From Plutella xylostella (Eukaryota; Arthropoda; Insecta; Lepidoptera; Plutellidae), in NCBI RefSeq assembly GCF_932276165.1, contig NC_063986.1, forward strand, positions 11,668,501-11,732,500: a DNA stretch of 64,000 nt. Direction: 5' to 3'. The notes under the pieces were generated by a model that was not told the origin of the DNA, made no database searches, and saw only the letters and a program-made list of their open reading frames with translations. A program made the translations under genes and the position numbers. Positions 49,001-61,000 of this stretch are shown piece by piece (the first letter of the stretch is position 1; each line of letters begins with the position of its first letter).

Positions 49001-52000
49001 ATATCCGGCGACAATCTGGCAATAGCTCATAAAACATCAAAACAAAAGGCGACCTAACTAAGTGAACAAGTTTACATTTTATTTAAAAATATCATAAAAA
49101 ATACGTTTGTATGCGTTGGTTTTTTGGATGACATTTACGTATTGATATTGGCGGCGCCAATAACAGCACACAAAATTTTCAAAAATATTTTAATGAGTAG
49201 GTATAATATTATAAATCTGTACAACTATGAACATAATCATAGCAAAAATTTTGTTCAGTAAAACTATTGGTTAAAAATAATTAAGCCACACCTAATAGAT
49301 AGGTACAAATGGCTACGTATATTAGTTTTTACTTGATCAATTTAGCTGCTCCTTTAACCTTGAATCTATTATGTATGAATCACGTAACATTTACTTGGTT
49401 ATAAAAACGGTGAACAGGCAAATTGTATTAAGAAGAGGATCATTCATTCATTACTGAGGCACACGATTGCCTTTATACTTTGTTTCTGAGATGTATTGGA
49501 CCTAGCAGCTGATTCGTGACGTTAAATTTCTCAGATATTCTAATTTTACGTAGCGTCATCCAAATTCAGTTGTTTAAGGCCCGGGTCTCCTATTTACTCC
49601 GTAGGTCGCGTCAAGTGTCACCGCCGTAGGCCCCGTCACGATGTACACTACATCTACGCGCCAACGTCGGCGTGTGAGGGAGACCGCATCAGTACATTTC
49701 TATAGTGAGCATTATGACGCGGCCTACGGCGTGACGCTGGACGCGAACTACGGCGTAAATAGGAGACCAAGGCCTTAGCTTCATGCGGAGCTGACATATT
49801 GAAATAATGAATCCATGAAAATAATAATGGAATGTTATTCCAGAGAATTTAAATTTTCTGCACCAACAATTCTGACACGTGGAGAATAGTTTCACTTCTA
49901 TTATTATTTCATAACAATGTTTTATGTAAACTATAGAGACTTGTATTCTTACTTGTACATTTCCCTATGTCGTGGGGCCAAGAATGTTTGCTTGCCAACT
50001 GAGCATTGTTTTCTAGAAAACAGTTGTTTCTCTCATTGGCGATTGCTTTCTTAAAGATATCTCAATAAGATCACGACCTAATAGTTAGGTGGCTAGAGAA
50101 GGTAATTAGAATTCGTATAACAAATTTCAAAAACTGAACAATTCTAATATAAACTGTCACGTATCCGTTCTAGTCGTAAAAAAAATATTTCAAATTTACA
50201 AATAGCAGAGCCCCGTACTAGCCGTACGGGGCTCATTTAAAACGTGACAAAAGTTTTGCATCGCGCTCACTTACTTCCCGCAGCCTCAAGAGCGAGCGCG
50301 ACGGAGAACTCTTGTCACGTCTTAATGGCGCCCCGTGCTACACGGCCTGGATAGGTACTTTTGTGATAAAGACAAAAGATTTTGTCTTCTTCAATACGTG
50401 CGAATTGAAATCGTAGATAAATAAAAACTGTACAAAGTCCAAATTGTGCTAGAAACTGAAAGATATTTGCTAAAGAGCCAGTTGATAGAGCTAATGACTA
50501 GAGCTATACTGTAGCTAGAGTTTGTAGAGCTAGTTTGTAGAGCTATACTATTGATAGAGTTTGTAGAGCTAGCCGAAGAGCCAGCGGTGGCCGCGATCAC
50601 GCAGGGCCACCAAATAGCTGAGAGCACAATGACACCGCATCGCTTTTACTTCCTGCGCCGCCTGCCCTTGAGCTTCTTTACACCTTTCGGTGCTTTGCTG
50701 ATCATACGATGAACTTGGATCTTGTATTTTTTTATCATAGTAACCTACGTTGTTTCTGGCTGTATTTAGGTACGACTTTCAATAGCCTCTTTTTGTTTTA
50801 GGAAAATTTTAACATACTTATCAATGTGAGGATACAATAAAAAAGAAGCCATTTTCAAATAAAGGTACCTAAATACTAAATATAGAATTTAGTTTAGAGT
50901 CGTTAGATTTATGCTTTGAAAGAGTCGGCAGCTATACCGTACTCTATCGAACAGTGTTAATATCTCTAAAACAAGTTGACACAGTAACGGGCCCGCGGGT
51001 ATATTCTCCGCCTCGTATTTACAAACACGAAGGCAGGCTATTGACGGTGGGTCAAAAGAAAAGCGACAATACAATAGAAATGCTTTGAAGATGATTCACT
51101 TCTTTAAAATGATGTGATGAATGACGTTGTGATTGGTAACATCTTTGCTGGCTCGATTTATTGGATGATAAATATGATGTTATGCAAGCTTTCATAGCAA
51201 TCAGTCAATTTTGGGTGGTACGACATATGCAATACAATAAAAATTTACAGTATACACTGGCAGGTACACTGAAATATATTTGTAATCCTGAATCAGCACT
51301 AAATGAGACGTTTACCAATCAATTAAACATGCAAATCATCAAAACATAAAACCTGACACACGTGCGCTAAATGAGACATGGCTTCTGACCACCCTGAAAA
51401 AACTTACCAATTAACAAGATAACTCTTTCATTACCGATGAGAAAAACTACTTTGAGAGCGGATGTAACACCCACATGAGTGTAGGCAGTAGGTAGGTACA
51501 GCGTGAGGACAACAGCCTCGAGACAAGACAAGTGCCGGCGGAGAGCGGCGCCGGCGCGATAACGAGTGATAAACTTAATGGAGGACCGCGACACACGAAT
51601 CAGACGAGATATCGGAATCGAACCACTTAACAGCCATGAATGGATTCGGAGAAGCACGTGAGACGAGGCGCTAATGGACGAAACTGTCACAGACACAAAA
51701 AGTAAGGGTTAATTGCCGCGGCCCATTCAGCCCGTTTATTATGTGATTCACAGATCACATCGAGCATTTCGAATCGGTTTGATGGTCGATATTTAAATCG
51801 TGTTTGGGGAACCGTTGAAAGGATCTAATGAAGTCGGTTGATGTTTATGGTGGGTGTGACGGAAGCCGTATGGTTTTCTAGTTATTATTCGTGGTGCAGG
51901 GTGGGGTGGGTTCATGGCAATGCAAATAGTGTCTAGACGAAGGCTGCGGGCGTCAGGGAAACCCAGTGATGAGGAGCGGTTGGGAATACCGGCAGTGCGG

Positions 52001-55000
52001 CGGCGGCGGCGGCGGCGGTGGAGGAAATTTGCACCCCTCGGGAGCATTGATTGGAATTGTGGAATTTCCTGTGACGAACTCTTTACTTTCAGTACAATTT
52101 GAATAACTACTGAAACTAAACTTATAAGTGGTGAGATGGGTAGAGAAAGTGGACCTATTTTACGCTTGCCTATACTAAGTATTTAAGTAGGTGGTGTACC
52201 TATTCATGTAACACAAGAATGGATATTCATATTCCTATATCACCAGACTGCCGAAAACAATCAAGAACAGTTAGTACACCTACATAGAGTTTAAGATGAA
52301 AGGATGTAAGATGCACCTCGTTATTTCAGAAACTCCCATAAGGAACCCGAAAATCCTCATTTCGGGCTTGTTTGCTGAGCGGCCGTAAACAGTAATAATG
52401 TAAGTAGTTTAAAGATGTCTGCCGCGGAATGCGCCGCCGCCGCCGCCGCCGCCGCGCGGGCCGGAGACGCTAGGGCTGCGCGCACATTTTTTGTTTCAAG
52501 ACGAACCATTTCGAAAAAAAAAGAAACTTCTCGTTTATAGAGCTAACGTAAGTAGAGTAGAAACACTCTACAAGTATCAAAAAAAAAACTATTTCTTTAA
52601 CGAATTCAAAAATAATTAAATTGGCGAAGTATATTAGTGCTCAATAAAACGCTGTAAATGTTTGAGCCCAGTGTGAGCTAGGTATAAAATTCTAATTAGT
52701 TTATTTTTAGGTTCACAAGGTATGGTTGAGCTGGAGAATGAACACTGAGGTGCCTCCAGCGACGCACTACGACCACGACCGACAGGAGGGTTAATCTATA
52801 ATCCTACTGACGAAAAACTAATGAACGGGGGTCGTGCAATCGGCACGTTTAATACAATGATATTAGAGTCGTAGCTACCGCAGCCAGCAGCAGCGCTCCG
52901 AAACTTCGTTTTTCGTCATAAAGAGTGACCCCCCCCAGTACAACCCGGAGTGAGCCGACGCACAAGCTGCGCGGGCGCACATTGCCTATAATATGTCGGT
53001 ATTTAATTAGCAAAGATAACTCTGTTTGCGAACGAAACAACGTACGCTTATCAACGTTTTATTATCTGTTTGTAAAGCAGTAATGTTGCTCAAATATGTG
53101 ATTTTGGCGTGTGATTTCGTGTTAACTTGGAATAACATACATTTTACTATTTGTGTTGATTCTGATATCGGCGCCGGCGCTTGAAAATACGAAATTCACA
53201 AAGAAAGAATTACAAACTAATATACCAAACCAACCTACATTCACCAAACCTATTGTATGCATCAAAAGCGTAAAACAAAACCTTAATTCCCAATAATCGC
53301 CGGCACCCCGCCATACGGTTTTCAACGACATCCTGACATCAATCTCTCCTAGCCCTAGTCGATAAAAAACCGTCGACAAAAAAAGCCGGTAACCGCCGAA
53401 AGTCGATCAGAATGCATCACTACTGATTCCAAGAACAGCGGTCGGGCGCCGGGAGAGAGAGGACTTTAGCTTACAAAAAAGTAACAAAATCTGAAGTTTC
53501 ATGCCATCGGTATTTCTAACGTGAAGAGATAGAGTCGTGGTTAGGACAGCAGTGATTTAAAACTTGGTGTTTAGTTAGGTGGAGTGATCCCGGGTGCGAC
53601 CACCTTCACTGAGATGCCCGCGTGGTGGCCTGAGTACACACTGATAGGGGGCCTTTTAACGTGAATACTGAATAGCTTAGTTTTAATAGACCTATGTATT
53701 GCTGACGGGAATTAATGCTGACTTTACCCCTTTTGAAAAAAATACATTTTAGAGATGTTTACAGATGATGTCACTAGACTATTACATTTAACTAAGATAA
53801 ATCTTACGGTAATAATGATTGTAGATCGATCGTAAGATCTAGAGTCGGCCATATCATACACATACGATAGCTCTATTAAGAGTCCTGTGGGAGTCAGAAG
53901 TCGATACAATAAATGAATCCTACATTTTCGTATTACTTAATTGTACTTATATTGGTATGCCATAGTTATCATGGACTACGTAGGTATTATTTACAGGGCA
54001 AATAGGAAATTGTAAACTAACCTTTAGGTTTCTTTATTTCGTCCATCGCGTACCGGCTATAGGGAGGTGGGGGGGTTTCTGTAACAAAGTAACACTATCA
54101 TTAGTACTTATAAATAATGAACAATACCTAATATACTAAAATAACACACCGAAAAACACAAATTTCAATATTAAAGAGTGTTTAGAGCTACGATCTTTCA
54201 GTATTCCAATAAGTATTTTTTTATGATTGCCTTATTGCTGCTCACAAGGGTACGGACACGATTCTTGTCGTTTTGCGAAATTCATCGAATCGGCCACTTA
54301 AAATCCCAAAAGAGCAATAAAAGGAGTTAATCGAAAAACAAGTTTTTCAATATCGAAACTTATCCACTGCGTTACCCATTGTGCTTAAAAAACATAAAAA
54401 AAACCTAAAACAAACAACATGAACCGGCCCAGGTAAGGTTTTGATCCCTGAAGCTCCGTAATTATACCTTGCCGGGATGTGAACCTGGGACGCCGGCTCG
54501 GCAGGCAGGTCTAACCTATATTTTGGTGTAGGTAGAGGTAGGCAGGGTACAACTGTGGAATGTCGGCCCATTACACCGAGGATCCAGAATGACGCATGAC
54601 GAACTCAACATTTTAGCACTTCCATCCGCATTCAGTCAAAATTAACTTATTAATAGTTAAATAAAATCCTAATCGGAGCTGTATTAAAAACTTTATCAAA
54701 ACAAAACACAAAAGTGTTTTTTTTTTAAGTAAATAACATTTATTTTCTTCACTTGTAAGTTCGGAGACTTTATCTGAATATCAATAGATTTTTGGCGCCT
54801 TCCTTGTTTTAAATTTCGAATCAGGTTTTGAATTTTCCATGAATCTGCAATTACAATGCGCCAGCGTGAGTGGAGTGGCGTCTTCCTTTTTAACCGACTT
54901 CAAAAAAAGGAGGAGGTTCTCAATTCGTCGGGATCTTTTTTTTTTTTTTTTTATATATTTTTTTATGTATGTTCACCGATTACTCCGCCGTTTATGAACC

Positions 55001-58000
55001 GATTTTGAAAATTCTTTTTTTGTTGTATTGGGTTGAGCTCCCAGGTGGTCCCATTTTTTTTTCAGAATTTTATCTCACCCCCAAGGGTGGGTAAAGGGGT
55101 AAAAACAGGGTATGAATTTCCATTTTGGGCACATATTAACCGATTCTAATGAAATTAAGAACGTAAATATAGTTCTTATAACAAAAAAATATGATGGTGA
55201 CCTTGAGCTGATCTGATGATGGAAACGGAAGGCAGTCAGGGGAACTCCTCAACGGTATATAGCAACTACTTCGTGTTTAGGCTTGAATGATTCGTATTGA
55301 TTAGTAGGACTTTTTGGTATCATTTGCACCTTACTTTTGATTGAAAATTATTACAAATAAACTAAAAACTATTAAATAAAATAATAATTAAAAAAATTAA
55401 AAAACCGACTTCAAAAAACCACTGAAATGTAAGAAATAATTTAAGGTTTACACAAATTCTACTCGTATGAGACAGTACAAATATACCTAAGCAGGAACTG
55501 TTCTTTTTTGAAGTTGGTGCCATATTTCTTCAGATTACTTTGTCACCGCACCAACATCAAAAAAGAACAGTTCCTGCTTAGGTATATTTGTACTGTCTCA
55601 TACGAGTAGAATTTGTGTAAACCTTAAATTATTTCTTACATTTCAGTGGTTTTTTGAAGTCGGTTTTTTATAATAAACGTGAAATATTTCTACGAACTCG
55701 ATAGATAGACAGGGTGTTGTGTATGCGACTACCTACCCACAATATCCTTTTACTACACTACAGAACACGTTTATTTCCTTCTAGAGGTTCTTATATTCCT
55801 CCGTTAGTATATAATGCTTTAGCCATGTAGATGTAGATGTAAGGACCTCGCCTGTACTACCTCTACCTATCTACTAGGTAGGGATCGGCAGCAGTTTCTG
55901 AGAAACGCTAAACTATGCGTTGTTTGAGAATTTCGACACAAGCCGTTGATGCAAGACACTGCAGAATATCTATATAATACCTATGAGTATAATATGAATA
56001 CATAATGTGCAATGTATGTATGTGTGTTTGTGTACAGAACAGTACATTCCCCAGGTGTTTGCTTGAATCTCAACATCTAGCCTGTTTGCCAATTAACTAG
56101 TTAAATAATAATAATCGTATAAACTTGTAATATATCGATTGATACAGTCAGGATTGATGTTTAAATAATAATAATAATTTAAAATCTACATTAAGTACTT
56201 AGGTATATTATTAGTCCATTTTTTTCTTATGATTTTCTATTAAATTGAAGACAGTAACATTTTCGTATGTGGAGGAGATATTATCTAAAATGATATCAGC
56301 CATGAAAAAAACGTGATTCACAGTCTGGGCTCTGCAGCCTGCAAGCTACAAGCCCTTCAGCTGAAGTAAATGACCCTACACTAGGCGCTTCAGCAACATC
56401 TCCAGATATAAATAATATCACTTGTTCCTGCACCAGTGTACACACACACACACCATCCTTGCCCGAGGGAACAAGCTATTTGCAACTCTATTACATCACA
56501 GTAGAGCCTTCAATCACTCCTGGATCCCACGAGAGATCCCACCTTCTAGTTATGAGAAAGTCATCCACATAAAAATAAGAACTAGTGGCGTGACTAGGCC
56601 GTGCAAAGCTGTTATGTCATATGTTACACATTAGTTCAATACACTTTAAGCCCTAAAGTAAGGAGGATCGAGTTCAAACTGCCACGCATTGCGGCAGCAT
56701 TCATTAACTCATACTACAACCGTAGTACGTACACCGACTTGCTAATATAACGAACTGAAATCAATTTTATGACTTTTCAACGAAGGTTTAAATTCCAATG
56801 AGGTTCACGGCTGTATCTTGTTTCAATTATAAAATGCTGTCAATTAAAAACGTTGTTTAAATAAATACAAACAGAGTTTAGATTGAAAGGGAGGGTATAG
56901 GAATTTGAATTGATGAGCAAGATATACTACACAAGTTGAGAGGTAAGGTAACCACCAAGCCAGTGTGGGCAACTGGGCACCTAGTACAATGTCGGTATAT
57001 TTTGTAACTAGCTGTTCCCGCGCGCTTCGCTTCGCCTTAAAAAGTTTTCCCGTGGGAATTCCGGGATAAAAAGTAGCCTATGTTCTTTCCCAGGGTCTAG
57101 ACCGTATGTATACCAATTTTCATTCAAATCCGTTCAGTAGTTTTGGCGTGAAAGAGTAACAGACAGACAGACAGACAGACTGACACAGTTACTTTCGCAT
57201 TTATAATATTAGTTAGGATTAGTTAGGATGAAACTGTCCGATGTTGTAGGTGTAGTGTAAGTGTAGAGACCGTGTGGCATCGTGGTATATCCTCAAGTGG
57301 ACTACGCTTGGCAACTAGGTAGTTACTATGACAACGTTTTCTATGGTACAGTTCGCTCCAAACAACTCCAAATAGTTCCTGAAGTCAGCTGCGATTACGC
57401 TTCTGTGCTTTTTTCCAACTAACAAACTGACAATCTTTGAAAGAAAGAATAGGCGGTTTGTTAGTTTGACAAGGTACAAAAGTGCATTCGTCACCAACTC
57501 AGGAACCACCAAGTTATTTGAACCGAACTGTACTTATACCTTTGATCTTTCTTTGAAATTCAGGATTAAACTTGGAAATATTTGAGTATATAAACAATAG
57601 GACATGGAATGTTATGAGCTTGATGATGATGAACTTAGCAGCTAATCGTCAGTTTCACAGCTGACTACGTAGATAAGTTGAGTTTGACTATGGAATGTAG
57701 AACTGTGATTGTCCGAATAGGTCTTATTTCATGCTTAGGTTGATTTAGTCATTTGAGAAAAAATACCTTAACATAATTTTAATGAATAATTAAGCATTTT
57801 TTTTATGAAAGATATAGGTTTAAACATATACTTAGGTATAAGTAGTACTACCTACTTATACCTAAGTTAGCATTTTATCATTTCTTTTCAATTAAATCCA
57901 ACATAAAAAACAGAGTTTAGGTTTAGGAAGTGCATACGGTGCTTTCAAAAATGGAAAACATATGACGGCCGTGACGTCACCCGCCCTTCTCTCTCTCACT

Positions 58001-61000
58001 CATTTATGTGCAAGTATCGGCATCCCGCTCTCAAGGGCAGTTGCGCGCAGGCACAGATCTCTGTGCATAGATGAAGCGGCGATGGATTTATAGATGTGAA
58101 CTATGGTAAATATGCTTGACGCTTCATTGATTCTGAAATGTGTGTTGTGATTGTATTGTATTGATTATTTGTAATATATTATTTAAAAAATTCGTTGTTT
58201 TTTTTATTATTTAGTTACAATTACAGTGCTGGTTTCCAAGATTATAAATGTATCTGTTACAAAAGCTATAATTACTGTGAAATATTGTAACTTTGAATGC
58301 TATTTGTTTACTTTATTGTTTATGGTGGCACCTAATAGTTAATAATTGGTGACATGTAGTCATTCAAAAACATTATATTTGTTTTTATAGTAATATGAAA
58401 GTGTTGATTAATTTATTATAAAAGTACCAATATAATATAGGTACGAGGCTGTTTTACAGGTAATTTATGTTGACAGTATGTCATAAAATTGTAATAATAT
58501 TTATTTTTTTAATTTATAATTTAGAATTCAGATCTATTCAATAAGATAACACCAAGTACCTACTCATATTATAGTAACACTAACATTAATTTAACTGGAG
58601 CGCGCTGAAATCAAGGAACTTACAGGGTGATCCCTGATCGCGCGCAACAAAAACATAGCTGTCATCAAACGAGCGCGCCTCGCTGCACAGAGCGAAATGT
58701 AAAATTCAAAAAACGAAATACGCACGGAGCGGCATGCGCGCGTGTAAATCGACAGAAATAGCGCGCCCAAATTATAACATGGCGGATGGCGCCAGCCGCG
58801 GCGCCGGCCGGCCGCGCGGGCCCACGCCGCTCCAATCAACCAGCATGCACATGTCAGCCGCTCATTACATCGACTCCTTGGATGTCTAGACGAACTGTGT
58901 CAGCAGACTCGGAAGTCCCACTGCAGGAAGGAAGTGCTGAGTTGCTGACATATCTAAGGTCTGTCTACTGCTAGTTGTTTACATGCATTCATCGTGTCTG
59001 CATTTTTCACGTGAGTAAACAACTAAGTATTTACAGCAAGGATGGAAATCTATTTGAACGTATGGTAACTAACGAACGTTCGACGTGTGGAAATAAATAC
59101 TAAGAACTTGATCAAGATTACGTATTTTCTGCTTTTGTGTAAGTATTATTACTGTAGGTATATTGATTGAAACAATATAAACACCAATGTCAAAAATATT
59201 AATATGATTTAGGTAAGGTAAATTAGGTATTAACAATGTGTTGTGCATACTTAGTTGAAAGTATTGAGTATAATACCGATAAATAATTAGTATATGTCTA
59301 AAAAATATATCAAAACTCGTTTTATAAAATCATTTTTATGACAAGTTTTAACGACGCAGTTAATGAAATATCACGTTGATTCCAAGAAGGCCCCAGAAAC
59401 TCTTGTTTTAACATTATACTGATGGACGGACAGTTGGAATTCTTGTGTTGCTGTAAAAAAGATAATCACTGAGTCAGACTTGTGTCTTTATAGTTTAATT
59501 TTGTCTCTGAAATCATTATGCTTTAGCAAAAAGTGCGCTTCGTATTCTTTACCTGACAGAGCCTGGAGCTATAAGACATTTTAATTCTTTTTCCTTTTTG
59601 TACAGTGCACCTTTTTACAAGTACTCTCAGAAATTACGTTATTTAATTTAAGTTACTGATTCCGTCGCAGCTTACCAAAACTTATATCTTTAGGTTGTAT
59701 AGAAATTCGTATAGATATGTAGGTATATCTTCTTATTTTTTTTAGTTTTGCAAGATACGGTGTTGAGAGCCACCAAGCAAGTTAAAAACCGGTCCAGCCC
59801 GCAGGTGCCTATAAGCATCAATGGGCAACAATTTGTAGGCTAGACGATCTAAAAATATAGAGATTAAGTCATCGATATTGATAACTCTCTAAGCAATAAT
59901 CTGAAAAGAAACAAGTTTACAATGCTTCAATATATCCGTATTTTAAAGTCCTATCTACATACTTGGGAGAGAGAAAATATTTAACTCAAAATGAATATTT
60001 AGTAGACAGTGAAACACAAAACAACTAACTGAACGACACGAAATAACCTTAGCAAGCCATTCACTTCAACGAAATCGAACATCCAATAGTTGGGAATCGA
60101 CAAAGGCCCTTAAAAATCTGATCACGAAAATCGAGTTGAAGTTACACGGTGTAGCAACCGTACCTGCGGCGGCGCATGCCTGCCCCTCCCCCGCCCCCTC
60201 CCCGGCCCCCCGGCGCCGGCGCCAGTCCGCCCGACAAGCAATTATGGCTAAATAAATATCGGCCGCCGTGCCGCCGCCTCCGACGCGACGCACCGCCAAC
60301 AGATGGAGTCTTGTAATTGTAACTCTTCTAAGGGTATAACTATATAGACGACATCGTGGAATTTCGACTTGCCCGGCAATCATCCAAGGGCCGTGTGGAG
60401 ACCAAAATTACTTTAAAATACTGCGATTACAATAATACAAGAATGGAACGTGAGATAGAGTGTGATTGCCGAATGTTGGGTAGCTTTTTCCTTCAAAGCT
60501 CTGTAGCAATAGAAAAATGTGGCACCAAACGTTAAAGATATTTTCAAAACATTAGTCGTTATGTAAATTGTGAAGTTCACAGTTATCTTTGATTATTGAT
60601 CCTCAGACTCGAAAACGTCGACGACGACGCGCCAGCTTGATAAGATAAGCATCCTGCACTCAGCACCCCAAGCTCCACCAACAAAGGTATTCTCTCTTAG
60701 AACTCAACCTACGACATCTACATTGATTGATTTGGCATAATCATAAGTACTGTTGTAGGTAAATAAACTTGTACACAGGATTACTAATATCAAATTGATT
60801 AAAGAAAAGTTTGAATAAGAATGAACATCAAAGGATAAAGGGGTACCCAGAAAAGTCTGATCTTTTGGAATTCTTAAGTATCCAAATTCTTTCAAACCAT
60901 AACAATTCAAGAGTTTATTAATAATCGAAGTTAAACACGACTGATTTATGAGACCACCACAACGTAGTTGACGGGATAGATTCATAGGATTATAAAGGCG

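Larger units (their letters stand above)
50360..54021. other. Dad intron 2, 5' part
   Basis: Includes TAGAGCTA-rich short repeats near 50490-50570, a GTCTAGAC Smad palindrome at 51931-51938, a (GGC)n run at 51997-52020 and a (CCG)n run at 52430-52456. No gene is seen. Confidence 0.4.

Noticed and set aside
56422..56634. ORF ARGNKLFATLLHHS... as a gene
   Set aside because: Short, with no start context, no splice partners and no recognised family; it may be decayed LINE sequence.
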